This document shows, one piece after another, positions 22,785 through 34,769 of a DNA stretch of 64,000 nucleotides (position 1 is its first letter; every line of letters begins with the position of its first letter). Source of the DNA: Parasponia andersonii (Eukaryota; Streptophyta; Magnoliopsida; Rosales; Cannabaceae). Below the pieces are notes generated by a model that ran no database searches, was not told the DNA's origin, and saw nothing but the letters and a program-made list of their open reading frames with translations. Location: the NCBI GenBank assembly GCA_002914805.1, contig JXTB01000238.1, forward strand, positions 446,300 through 510,299, read 5' to 3'. Made by a program: the position numbers and the translations under genes.

Positions 22785-22926
22785 TTCGAAGGATTTCAGT
22801 GATTATTCTTGTTAGTAGGTTAGAAGCTCTTATTATCACGTTCAGAGGGAGATATTCGAAGAATCTTTAGTGAATATTTCTGCTAATAAGTTAGAGGCTC
22901 CTATCGTCATGTTCAGTGAGAGATAT
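22785..22926 (+). repeat. diverged 70-bp tandem duplication
   Basis: Two copies beginning TTCGAAG(G/A)AT(T/C) and continuing with TTAGTGA-like, TAAGTTAGA(A/G)GCTC and (A/T)CGT(C)ATGTTCAG-like blocks start at 22785 and 22855. No coding potential. They lie next to the B-box-like motif and may be part of the same relic. Confidence 0.55.
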
Positions 22927-23143
22927 CACTCTCATCTTCTCTTTCGTTCTCTCTTCAAAGTGGAAAAAACAAAGGTATATTGCAAAGCTAATCATTCTTT
23001 TTTATTTATTTATTTTTCATATTATAAAGGACAAAGTGAAACAATTGAATGTAAAAAGTGAACAAAGCCCTCAATTGAATTAATACCTTAGCTTTATGGC
23101 ATATATAAATAAGGGTGATGTTTTAATGAAGATTTTTTGTTTT

Positions 23144-23683
23144 TACCCCATGGATGGGTACTCTAATTTAGGCTATTAGATTTTAATCTAATGGCTAAAA
23201 TAATATTAGAAAAATTATTATAATTAATATATATATAAATATAGAAAGTTATTTAAAACAAAAAAATGAGTAATCTGATGAGTTATTTAATTTTTTTTAT
23301 AAGAAAATGAAATTAGTGATTAATAATCCCAAATCACTCTCAATTATCTTATTTGTTAGAAAAAATAACAAAAAATGTACAAATTTTAAGCTGTTTCACG
23401 CATAATTTATTTTAAACAAATTTTCTTTTAATGTAGTTATTTTATTCATCTTTTGTTATTTAGAAAACAATTTATTCATAATATGAAAATTATGTTGCCT
23501 TGGATTTTACCTTTTGTACAATAAAGTTTTTTTTTTATGAAATATTGAAGATACAATTATATATAGTTTTAGATTTAAGGTAATTAAAAAATTAAATTTT
23601 CAAAAGAGAAATAAATAAAAAAAATAGAAATTAATATATTTAATAAGATGACTTATTATTATTCAAATTTACCCATCTAGGTA
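23144..23683. mobile_element. MITE-like element with palindromic ends, second family member
   Basis: The left end TACCCCATGGATGGGTA (23144-23160) is followed by the palindrome TAGGCTATTAGA..TCTAATGGCTA (23169-23197). The right end TTACCCATCTAGGTA (23669-23683) is again near-palindromic. The interior is AT-rich non-coding DNA. The plan (terminal TACC..GGTA hairpin, then a TAGCC..TTAGAT hairpin) equals that of 22187-22360. Confidence 0.35.
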
Positions 23684-25989
23684 GCAAAATAACAATAGCC
23701 ATTAAAAACTTACCTTATAAATATATATATTTTTATGTATCAGGTGGGACCAATACGGAAAAACTACACGGAAAGGATATAAAACAAGGAAGGGTTTGCA
23801 AGCAGGCATAAAAGGTGGACCTGTAACAATGCAACTGATTAATAAGCTTCATATCAATTTAATAAAGTTTGTGACCCTAGATACTATAAGCTATGAAAGG
23901 CTGTTGTCACAAAGTCGGAGCTGTCATGGATCCCAAACAACTAATCCTGGACATATCAAAATATCCGAACTCGAGCAATTGGGACTAGCACAGTAAATCT
24001 ATACGTGGCATATTTGTTATACTTAAAGTATTTATGGAACCAATTATTAAATTAATTTTTGCTTTTTCTGAAAATATTTTTAGTTATCTTGCTATATAGA
24101 AAACAATCATTATCGTCGATCGCGTCCATTCCTGTCCGTGTGTGTACAGATATATAATCACGTTCGATCTAGTAAGCTCTACAATAGGTGAAATTATCAG
24201 AGAGGCGCGTGTAACAAGCTGTACATATTACACTACTATACAATTAGCTGAAATTCAAATCGTTTGACTTGTAACGATGGAGTTGAAATTAAAGAGATTA
24301 CCTAAATATCTCGTTTAGACAATAATTTAATATATATTTTCCACCTCCCGCGCACCCTTCTCACCCTTTTGAGCCTTTTGTTTTTTTGTCAAACAGCTGG
24401 AACGTTACAACTTAAACTTTGTCATATCATCGACAAAATTTCCTTTTTTTTAAAAAACATATAAAGAAAATAATTATAAAAGTAAAAAGAGGACAGACGA
24501 CCGGCGTCTCTTTCTAACAAAATGTTTGTCAAAGTGGGATACGGCCGGTCAAATTGAAAGTAGTAAATTATTTAAAAAAAAAAAAAAAAAATCAGATTTG
24601 TGGACCGTGCATGCATGGGCACTAATTATTATAGCTGTAAAAAATAAATATAAAAATTCCTCTAATTTTGTCCTTACTTTGGCCAAGTGAATAAGCATTA
24701 AAACACACCATTTTACACTCCATTCCAAATTAATTTAATGATTCAAATTGAAGAAGAAATTTCCAGCACATGCTTGTTGACATGTCACCCTTCTCGGTTA
24801 TATAGTGATAGCGTAGCTAATTAATTTGTTGCATGCTTACGTTTGCTGTAACTCATCAATAGGCTCAGATATATTAATTACTCCAGCATGTAACGTAATT
24901 CGAGTTCAAACTTTACGGCCGTTACAAAATTATGTAATATGTAGTGGATCGGCATCCAAATTAAATATTAAATTGAAGGACGTTGAGTCTAATTATTTTA
25001 CATTTATTTTTTTGAAAAAAGTTGCAAACCCAAGTAAGAAAAATCTTTCCTTGACTTTGTCTCAAATTCCCTTTGTGAAAGCACAAATAAACCCTCAAAT
25101 GTCGATGAGTAGTCCCCATAGATAAACTTAGACATTTGCGAGATCAATTAATGGAATTTGACCCAACTGTTAGGTTTTTATAGTCCCACGAAATTCCAAA
25201 CCATGTATCAGATCTTTTACAGACCAATATATTTGACATATAGCGGCTATATATAGTCATTGCGAGACCAATTAATTGTCAAAATAAAACCTATGCGTAA
25301 AAGATCGACTAGCCATATCTGTAGCCGTTTCAGTCGGTTAGTCTTGTTTGGGAATTCACAGCCAAAGTTGAGTTTTGGGGTGGCACAACCACTAAGATTT
25401 TCCTCTTATTAAAAGTCTGCGTTTTGCATAACATCAGGATGAGGTTTTTTTTTTGTTCTTGGGACCCATACTATATGTTTATATATCAAATTCTTAGTTC
25501 TGTTAATATGTCAAACTAATTAATCTTCTCTTTAATGACAAACTTAATTTTGCTTTTGTGTATTCATATAATGCTTTTAACTGTAGAAAATAGTGGTTTA
25601 ATAAATTCAGTATTGGAACTAATTAGATACCATTAAAATAAGAAGGTAATTCAAGTACGTACGTACAATGGGAGAGAGCTGACGTAAACTCAAAACGAAT
25701 TTATAATGTACTTTTCATCTAATTATTGTTTTAGAAAAGATATTTTTATTACTTTTTCTCCAAATCTTAAGCTAATTCTGTGTAACACTATCTATACATA
25801 CGTAGGTAAACTTATAAGAGATATATAACAAGGAGGTAAACTATATATACATATGTATATCTATAGTAATTGTGTTACACTATTAATATTGATGAACTAA
25901 TTATTACTATTAGCTAGTGACCAAGCTCAGAAGAAGAGGCAAATAATAGCAGCATCGTATTGCCATCTTGGGCCGGATTTCGAAGCAAA
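23684..25989. other. intergenic, no gene seen
   Basis: AT-rich sequence with scattered short open stretches (23796-23996, 24826-25125) that match no family I know. There is a small inverted pair GACCGGC / GCCGGTC around 24499-24549. No transposon ends recognised. Confidence 0.45.
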
Positions 25990-26490
25990 TGTTATTGGGT
26001 TTCTTATCGTGGGATACACATGTATGTTACAATTATATACGCTAAGAGCTATGTAATTAAGTTGGTCCATTAATTGATCTAATTATGAATTTAGAAAATT
26101 ACTAATTAAGCATGAATTGTGTAATATGTGGTTACCCAATATTAAATCAATAAAGATTAATAGATTCTCTATTGATTGTCAGTATATAAAGACATAACTA
26201 TTAAGGTATTAGTTCCCAAGCCAAATAGAATGTATGCTCTTTTCTTTTGTCTCTATCAACAAAAAAAGATTCTATTGAGTATACATAGAGTATTCTGACT
26301 GTGGAAGACCTTCTACCCCAGGTTCTAATTAATTAATCATTTCCGCTTATGTGATTACATCTTTTGCTGCGGAATATAATGGATCTAGGTTAATCACAAG
26401 TTTTTCTCTTAACAAATCTTTTCCTGATAATTTCGCATGATAGATTCTAGAATTGTATTTAGTTTAACGATCCATTATGCATATTCAACA
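25990..26490 (+). repeat. 5' LTR of the nested copia element
   Basis: 501 bp, TGTTATTGGGTTTC to ATATTCAACA. It aligns with 48435-48941, sharing for example GTCAGTATATAA (core promoter region), TACATAGAGTATTCTG, GGAATATAATGGATC and AGTTTTTCTCT. Confidence 0.9.
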
Positions 26491-27606
26491 AATGGAATCA
26501 GGAGCAAAAAATCATATTAAATTGCTTAGGATAATCATGCATGTCTCTATTTTTTGGTATCTTTACCTATTTGGTATTTTAGGGTTTAGATATAATATGT
26601 ATGATTGATAAATTTTTTATAATTTTGTTGAGATATTGAGTATTTGAAGGTTAAATTATGAGTTTTGGGTCACAAAGTTTGTAGATAAAGGCGAAAAATC
26701 GCATTTGGTTTAGTTACCCAATTTTAAAATCAGGCAATTAACACAAAGGCTGAGACTGGGTGCCGCGGTGTTGCCCAATAGCACAGATGGTGCCGTGGCG
26801 CTATATATAGGCACTGTAGTGCCATCACTTGGACATAAGAGAATTTTTTTTTAATATGGCAGGTACCGGAACAACACTTTTAAGAGTCATAGCACTGACC
26901 CATACGGATTATAAGTCAATTTTTCGACTCAGTTCAAGGAATTCTAACTTGAAACTTAACCGATCAGTTTTATTTTCTTAACCCAACCTCAGTACGACCC
27001 ACACTTTGTCCGTTGAAAACTCTTGGCTTTAAGAGTTGATAAAAGTACTTAAAACTCAGACGGTCATCCATTAATATTTGTGCATTAAAATTTAATATTT
27101 TTGGCACTTTTGTTATTATTTTCTTTGCACTAATTGTTTAAATATTTTGAAATAGATAAGTTGAAACAATATATTGCCAAAATAACATCTACTGTGTAGA
27201 TTTATTTATTTTGAAACATTTGAATGTTTGTGTGTTTATTATTCATGCGAATAATTACTAGTCCAAATGAAGGTGATTATTTAGCCGAATAATGAACACA
27301 CCTACGGTAATAAATATGTGATGGTTATTAAGTTTTCATGTGGATAGTAAATCGGCCCAAAAACAGATTTATTGTCTGATAAGATTTACAATCAATATTT
27401 GATTGTTGCACTGAAGAGTACCACTTACAAGTTAATAAGTCAACCCAAAGGAAGGCTTATTGATGTTGTTCTAGATATCTTGTAATGAGAGCCCACCTTA
27501 TATTTTTATTTGTTGTATGTAATGCTAGTATATCTTATTTTGTATACTTAGTTTATAGCATGTAATTAATGCGAGTTGTTATTTTCTGTTTTTTTCTCCA
27601 TTCAGT
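26491..27606 (+). other. copia leader between LTR/PBS and gag
   Basis: Long untranslated leader of about 1.1 kb. It starts with AATGGAATCAGGAGC, a worn version of the initiator-Met PBS TGGTATCAGAGC. No ORF. A pyrimidine tract ending in CAG directly precedes the gag reading at about 27605, so a spliced leader is conceivable but unproven. Confidence 0.6.
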
Positions 27607-28086
27607 TTCTGCTTCAAATATATCTGCTAATTTGAATTCAATTCCTGTGCTTAACGACATAAACTTCAAGAAGTAGAAAGAGCATTTTATGATTGTACTC
27701 AGTTACATGGATTTGGACCTTGCATTTAAGAAAGAACAACCTGCTGCTCTTACAGATTAAAATTCTGCTATGGCTATTAAGAACTTTGAGAAATGGGAAC
27801 GTTCTAATCGCATGAGTCTTATAACAATGAAACATTCCATACCTGAGACTATCAGGGGCGTTGTGCCAGAGATTGATAATGCTAAGACGTTCCTTGATGA
27901 AATTGCGGAACATTTTCAAAATAATGAAAAAGCAGAAACAAGTATCATACTGAGCAATTTGCTTGCTATGCATTATAAAGATAAAGGGAACATCAGGGAG
28001 TACATCATAGAGATGCTCAATCTGGCTTCAAAACTAAACACACTTAAGTTAGAGCTGTTGGATGACTTGCTCATGCAATTAGTTCT
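27607..28086 (+). pseudogene. copia gag, first part (interrupted by insertion)
   Basis: The reading contains MKHSIPETIRGVVPEIDNAK, then NNEKAETSIILSNLLAMHY and NIREYIIEMLNLASKLNTLK, the standard UBN2-type copia gag. Two in-frame stops occur in the first 170 bp. At 28086 it is cut by the large-LTR element; the continuation is at 42538. Confidence 0.9.
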
Positions 28087-31000
28087 TGTCACAACCCAAA
28101 ATCCAGGACCATGACTTTTTGGTGATTTTAAGTATAAATTAATATAAATAAAGAATTTTACAAAATTCGGAGAAAATTAAGTATTTAGACTTTCATTTTA
28201 GTACTCAAATCATTAAAAATTTAGTATAAAAAAGGTCCATATTTAGTTTGGTTTATCAAGAAAGAAATACCAATTAGAATTCAAGAAAACATAGTTAAAT
28301 TGTATAAAAACTTGGTTTATAAAGTTTTTGTATTGATTAAATGCATTTTGTAAATCTTGAGTTAGAAAGTCCAAAAATCAATTTACTGAGTTTATCGAAA
28401 TCCCAAGTACTTAAAACTTTGAAAATATCTTCCTTAGAAACTATAGTGTCCCATTTGTCAGCTAAATCCTCAAATAGTAGTAATAATATCCTCATACAAT
28501 CACTTAGTAGGAATAAGAAACTTGGCTAAATAGATAGACATAAGGAAAAAAAAAAATAAAACAAGGTATAAGGACAAACCAAAGAGGGATAGGATGGCAA
28601 GTGTAAGCTAAACGACTTGCCTCGCCATGAGACAACCGCCTCGAATGAACAATCACTTGAAAGAGAGGAAAAATAGGAGGGTTAAGCTCGAAAACTCAGT
28701 AGAGAAACTATTACATCATTTAAAAAGCTTTTTAGTGATGAAAATTCCCTACACAATTAGTTTAATCCAAAATTATCCTTTTTGCAAAACCATAGGTATA
28801 TACCTGTATGTATCCATTTCCAAAACTGATAATCCATATATGTATATGCACATAACTATATATATATATATATAGGTATGGAAATATGATATCTGAAAAT
28901 CAATTGTTCGTACACACATACATATTTATAGATATACAGAAAGTAGGATATTTAAAAATTAGTCAACAAACATATGACATAAATCTACCTATACTCATGA
29001 GTTCACTACCTGTCATCAATGAAAACTAGAGTGTTGGTACTATGTGTGCCATACAGCCTACCTGAGACCTAGCCTGTAACTGAAGAGGATACCCATGTGT
29101 CACCTACCAAACCTGGAGGGGCAACCGCATTGCCTATTCCTGCCAAATAGGGAGGTAATCAGAAGAAATACCCAATGTAGGTTCACAGACTCTACACCAT
29201 CGGTGGGACTGCAGCGCCACACTATAAAAATCATATGATGCTAACATGGGACTCATGTATGATCCTATGACACGTGTACTCTGAACTGATATGTAAAAAC
29301 TACCGTGCAGTAATTTAAGTTCAAATGATACTCTGGTTTTTAATAAAATGATTAATTAAATTTTATAGAAAAATGAGCAGCATAATGGCCTTCTTTTAAC
29401 ATATCCAAAAATAACCTACAATAAGTCCCAGAGCAATCCAATATACATAATACATTCCAATTCTACCACATATAATTAAAACAGTTCTAAAATCATGTTT
29501 CTTATCATGTGTTGCAGAAAATAAGTTTTATTAAAAAATGTTGAAAAATAGAGGTAATCGAATCCCTACCTCACTTGAATGGCGATACTATGCTACTGGA
29601 TCCTCGAAGTGCTAATGAGACGATCTTTTGGAGTGTCAGGAACTAATCCCATGCCCCTGATTGCTCACTTAGGAAAAACTAACTTCTCAATTGAGCTGCA
29701 GAAAAATGAACAGACCTCTCCATCGAATTCTTAATGTCTAAGATAACTAAGTTAGATATGTGATTCGACCAATTTGGGTTTGGGTTGACACTGGACTTGT
29801 GTCACACAAACTAGACAAAATATAAGCCATTAGATATTAATTTTCATGTCGATCACCAAATATAGTCAACATATATATATCAAACTCAATTTCAAAAAAT
29901 AACAACAAAAACAAAATCTAACGTCAAATCTAAAACTAAAATTCGAAACTCAAAACACCTAAAAATGACAACTTTCAAACCGGACAATATTTGATCGTGA
30001 AATATATACCTTGAGGTTCCTCTCGATGATACAAACCAAATGAGCCCAAGAACATGTGGTGAAATGGCCGAAATCATCATCAGAAATTCAAAATGTCCAA
30101 AGGTTAAAAAAGGTGTTTTTCCTACAGGGAAGCTCGACCGCTTCGCAGGACTAGCGGTAGGGGTCCCTGGTGGCACCGCGAGGTAGCTCTGGCCAGTTGG
30201 CAAGCTGAACGGCATCTGTGGTGGCTACTGTGGCTGGTCTTGGTGTCACACCCTTTAGTTTAACTATATTGTCATATACGGTTAAACTATGAAGTATTAT
30301 TCTTTCTTAAACATTATCTTTTATTTTATAAAAAGGTGGGCAAATTTTGAACTTTCTAAAACTTTTGGACAAAGTAACTGTGAGGTATTATTTGCTAAAA
30401 GTGACTTTACAAAATCTACAAACAAAATGGGCTTTCACTAGTATATTTTGCCATCAGCAGTGGTATTTACATTACCCAAAATATCTCAACACAAAAAAAA
30501 AAAAAACGTTGCCCACAAGTTAAGCTCGTCCACATCTGTATGATCATGATGATAAAAGACAAGTCAGGCAACCAGCTAGTCAATACCAAAATATACCTCC
30601 TCATCTGCATCACAAGACTAAAATGAGTTAAAGCTCAGTAAGTAAAAACTATGCATGCTTATGAATGCTTTAAAATCTCATAAAGTTCCCATTGTATCTT
30701 TTTCTTTCTTAAATATTTGAGTCTATGCATTTTCCTTAAAAATTATTTTTACTTGGGGCCCATGGCACATTGCTTGTCCCGTAAGTCGATAGGCCGTGAT
30801 AATCTTGGGCGGAAACTCTGTCCAAGAGTAAAAATAAGGTGCGACTGTCGTGTGAGGTTTTTGAAACCTCATTCCCTCATCAAAGGGGTATCCCACACTA
30901 CACTAATATTGTCCCACTTTAATGAGACACATCACAAGATCCATAAATCCCGCTTCAATGGGAGAGTCTACATCAACATACTTACCTACCCAGCTTCGAC

Positions 31001-33286
31001 AGACTAGCAATTGCCATTAAAACTTATCTTATAAAATTTGTATAATGGTACTCAGTTTTAAATACTCTGTAATGAAATTCTCAATTTGCATGCAAGACGT
31101 GTCATGCACATGCCATTTCATAACTTTTAGGAATCAGTAAGTTTCACATAATGACATTTTCCATGTAATTTTTGTTATGCAGTTGTAAATCTTTACTTAC
31201 CTTGTATCCGATAGAAAAGATAGTGGAAATGGTCGGTATCCTCTATAGCAAGGTGTATGGAAAACCTGATACGAATTTCATTACTAAAATAATGACTACA
31301 ACATAAAATACCTAAAGAAAACAATTACAAGGCTAAAATTACAACTTTTACCAAAGTAGGAAACTTGATCACAAAATGAACCAAAATATCACATACTTTC
31401 ATAAAAACTAGTCCATTTGCTTCTAAATGGTACCATTTGGTTTTAAAAATATTTATACAGTACCTCCCTTATTTTTAGGACATTCCCACATGATTAAAGT
31501 CATGGTTTTAAACCTGCAATAATATTTTACAATCCAATTCCCACATATACACCTCAAAGAAGATCATTTAGAACAACTTAGGTGTACTTAAATTCCTTTC
31601 GGTATAGACAAAGTTTAAAACTAATTTTACACTTATGTGTCATCATTTCCAGCTACCAAGTGAGTGTAATAAATAATAGAATCCATAAAATATACACACC
31701 AAGTTTAGAAAATAAGATTACAAATATAAAAACATAATCAATCACACATGACAACACTTAGATCCATAACTAGGACACTTTAAGGCTTTAAGTCTAACTT
31801 TAATCCTCCACTTAAATTCTGTGTTTTCAGTCATATATAAGGTTTCCTAAGACCTTGATATATCAGATAAAAGCTTTGATTTAAGAGCTAAAGTAATAGA
31901 AAAAAATTACCAATTCTAAATTCCACAAAAAGCTCACCTTGACTAGTTTGAACTTTTGTTGAAACTCTTGCCTTCTACTTCCATAAAACTGATTTCTAAG
32001 ACTTTGAAATTGATTTTAGGACTCAAAAGGACCCAGAGGAATCATTACTTAAGTAGTATTAGGTAGAGAATTGAAAGAACAAAACAAAACCTAGGAAGAA
32101 GAACTAGTAGAATTACCTCGACTAGTTTGGACCTATCTTGCTTTCTTAAGCTCCAAATTGAGTTCTACCACTTGGAAACTCTTAGATATGAATAAGGAGA
32201 GTTAAGAGAAGTATAGAAAGTGGCTGGAGTGGTTCAAGTCATGGCTGAGGAGGAAGAGGAAAGAAATGACTAGATTTGGTCAAAAATCAATACTTAATGG
32301 CTAAGAAATGGCATAACTTAAATTCTAAGAGGTATTTTGGGTATTTTGCTCATTACTTTCAATGTGTCAAGCTCTAAAACATCCTTAGCATACTCACTAC
32401 ATTTCTGGTCAATCCTATACACCCATGTATAGACCAAAATGGTGAAACCTAGCTTAGAAAGTGAAATCTAGTCATACTTTAACTTACGAACCTATATGGC
32501 CAATCTTATTGTAATTTAGTGGAACCTAGTCCTATAACCAATCATTAAACATAAAAAGAAAGTCAATTAGACTATAATTAATAATGCAAACATAGTATAA
32601 TTGCCCAATTAATAGAATGCATAAAATGATATTACGCGAATAAGCTGAATCTAAGCTAGCTTAGTGCAATTAAACACAATTCAATACAGTGACTATCACC
32701 TCGTACTTACCTGGAACCAATATTTTGGAAAATGCTAGAAATTATTTCTACACATTAAATAAAAGCTATTTGATATGTTAAGTGCACAGTGAATTTGGCA
32801 CCGAAAAGCGTGAAAAGTGTATTTTATCGAAAAACTATTATTTGATTAAGTTATCAACAGACATGATTTTAATGCATGTGCATTTAGTATTATTATTCAT
32901 GAATGTATTCTTTGTTCTTTTCATACACCAAGCTCTATTTCTAAGGGTACTAAGCCTTTATAATACATGGGAGCACTTCAACAAACATTAGTGTAATAAT
33001 ACATATCGAAAACATTTAACAATCAGTTTAAGCAATTTACCTTAAAATTGACATTAGTTTCATGATATGTCTATTATGCAATATGAACATGTTTATTATT
33101 GGCTTATTATATATGTGAGAAACTTGGGCATCACACTCGGTCTTCGGTCGTGAACGAGGAAGAGAAAGAGCAGAGGGAGTGAGTGGAATCGAGTGAGGAA
33201 GAGAGAGAGTGTGTGGGATATATGCAATCTAAATTTTTATTCTTGTCAAATGACCAATTTACCCCATGAAAAACTGGGTTATTACA
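28087..33286 (-). repeat. 3' LTR of the LARD-like element, split by a solo LTR
   Basis: Consists of 28087-30243 plus 33141-33286, with 30244-33135 inserted between (33136-33140 is the second target copy). It aligns with 40417-42532, including the CTGTTAAATCC-like, GCCTATGCCTG and TCAAATGACCAATTTACCCC blocks. It contains about 190 bp (near 28240-28440) that the other LTR lacks. Confidence 0.85.
30244..33135 (-). repeat. 2.9-kb solo LTR (family S, copy 1) inside the LARD LTR
   Basis: Plus-strand termini TGTCACACCC and GGCATCACA (minus strand TGTGATGCC to GGGTGTGACA). It is flanked by CTTGG (30239-30243) and CTCGG (33136-33140), a 5-bp duplication with one transition; the uninterrupted sister LTR near 42385 confirms the empty site. 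It aligns along most of its length with 34770-37693. It has no internal coding sequence and no second LTR, so it is a solo LTR. Orientation is inferred from the TGTGATGCC start typical of Del/Tekay-like LTRs. Confidence 0.85.
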
Positions 33287-33304
33287 TTCTCCCCTCTTTA
33301 TAAG
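33287..33304 (-). other. polypurine tract of the LARD-like element
   Basis: On the minus strand CTTATAAAGAGGGGAGAA directly precedes the LTR start TGTAATAACCC, preceded by GGACGAAATT. This is the usual arrangement at the 3' end of Del/Tekay elements. Confidence 0.75.
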
Positions 33305-34769
33305 AATTTCGTCCAGATATTCAAGTACAAACCGAGAGTGCGAACAAGATCGCAAGCAATAGTCGCCGAAAGTGTAGTGAACACTTGACTATAGAATTGA
33401 AGAGTATTAGCTGAACAGGAGTTAACAAAAGCGTGTGAAACAAACAGTCCTCATTTGGCATCAGAATCTCGTCAACATACCAAACCCCACAATGGTATAG
33501 TATAAGGACGTACACGAAGAGATACCGAATTATAAAATGGTTCAACAATAGGTACAAAAATCTCAACACCCATGGTTGGAAACAACAATCTCAAGTATAT
33601 GAGTGATGAAAAGATAACAATGATAACCCTGGCTAGAAGCCAGAAGCTCTTGACTTTGAACACTAATTGTAAGGCACCAAACTAGAATAGCAGACTAAAT
33701 TTCATATATAAGAATATCGTCTTCCCTGATGCTTTGTTTTTTTTTTTTTTTTTTCAAAAAAAGTCCTGCGGGAGTCTTCATGGTTGACGGGNCAAATATT
33801 CCTATTTTCGATTATTGCAATCAAATCAATTAATACCAAATCAACAATCTCGTGGGACATACCCATTTGTCTGCAGCTAGGACCGAGGCCTAGAAAATCT
33901 CTAAGTCAATGACTCTAACAGGAGTCTCCTTTCAAGCACAGAACGTAATAGAATAGAGCTTAAGAGGAAGAACAAGAATCTTTGCATTACACCACACAAG
34001 AAAAACGAGTTTAGAGGTCAAAGGTGACAAAGAGAGTTCAATGGTTCACAATTATTTTTTGCTCTCCGATTAAAGTGAGGAATGACACAAAATACAAACC
34101 ACTTTTAGTCAAAGACAAGACTAGGATACCGAAATAGGAAATCACCAATACAAAACATTAGTGCAAAGTCCAATATCAAATACAAGCATCCAAACATAAG
34201 AAATTTCAAAAGCAATTCAAATCTTTTATTGAGTGTAAAACCTCATTAAAGAAAACCAAAGCAGTGCTGATCCAAAGACTCTACAAGTCTTTGATATAAG
34301 GAAAAACTCCACAGACACAGTCTAATGTCCCAGAAATATGCACATAACTGAAATTGACACTTGATGCCTCATAAATAAGGTCCTGACAGAATAGGCTGTA
34401 TGGTATCATCCTCGAGTGATACCTATATCCCATGCAACCTCATTTCAATTTTTGATAAAAGCAATTTTGAAAATATTTTTACTAAATTTTGACATAAAAA
34501 GTGTTGGAGCCTTGGAATATTATACTAGTTTACATTATAGTTTCTTCCTGGCCAAAGGTAAACCACACCTAAACTTCGAGTACCCTTTTACAACAAAAAA
34601 GTTGAGTCCAATAACTCTTAAGGTAAAACCCAAGAGTGATCCTATTCCAGTTACTATTAACCATATAACAATAACCATGTTATATATAGTTTTAACAAAA
34701 TAAGGGATTCAAATTCAACTCAATATCAATACTTTGAAAAAGCTTCATCACATGCATATATGACGAAAA
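33305..34769 (-). other. non-coding internal region of the LARD-like element (part 1)
   Basis: No retrotransposon protein can be recognised on either strand. It contains a poly-T run (33737-33754) and the only ambiguous base of the window (N at 33792). Short open stretches on both strands match nothing known. Confidence 0.7.

Noticed and set aside
33131-33663. Several minus-strand open frames near 33.1-33.7 kb
   Set aside because: They span the LTR start, PPT and adjoining non-coding interior; the Ser-rich reading is a translation of a purine/pyrimidine tract present in all family LTRs.
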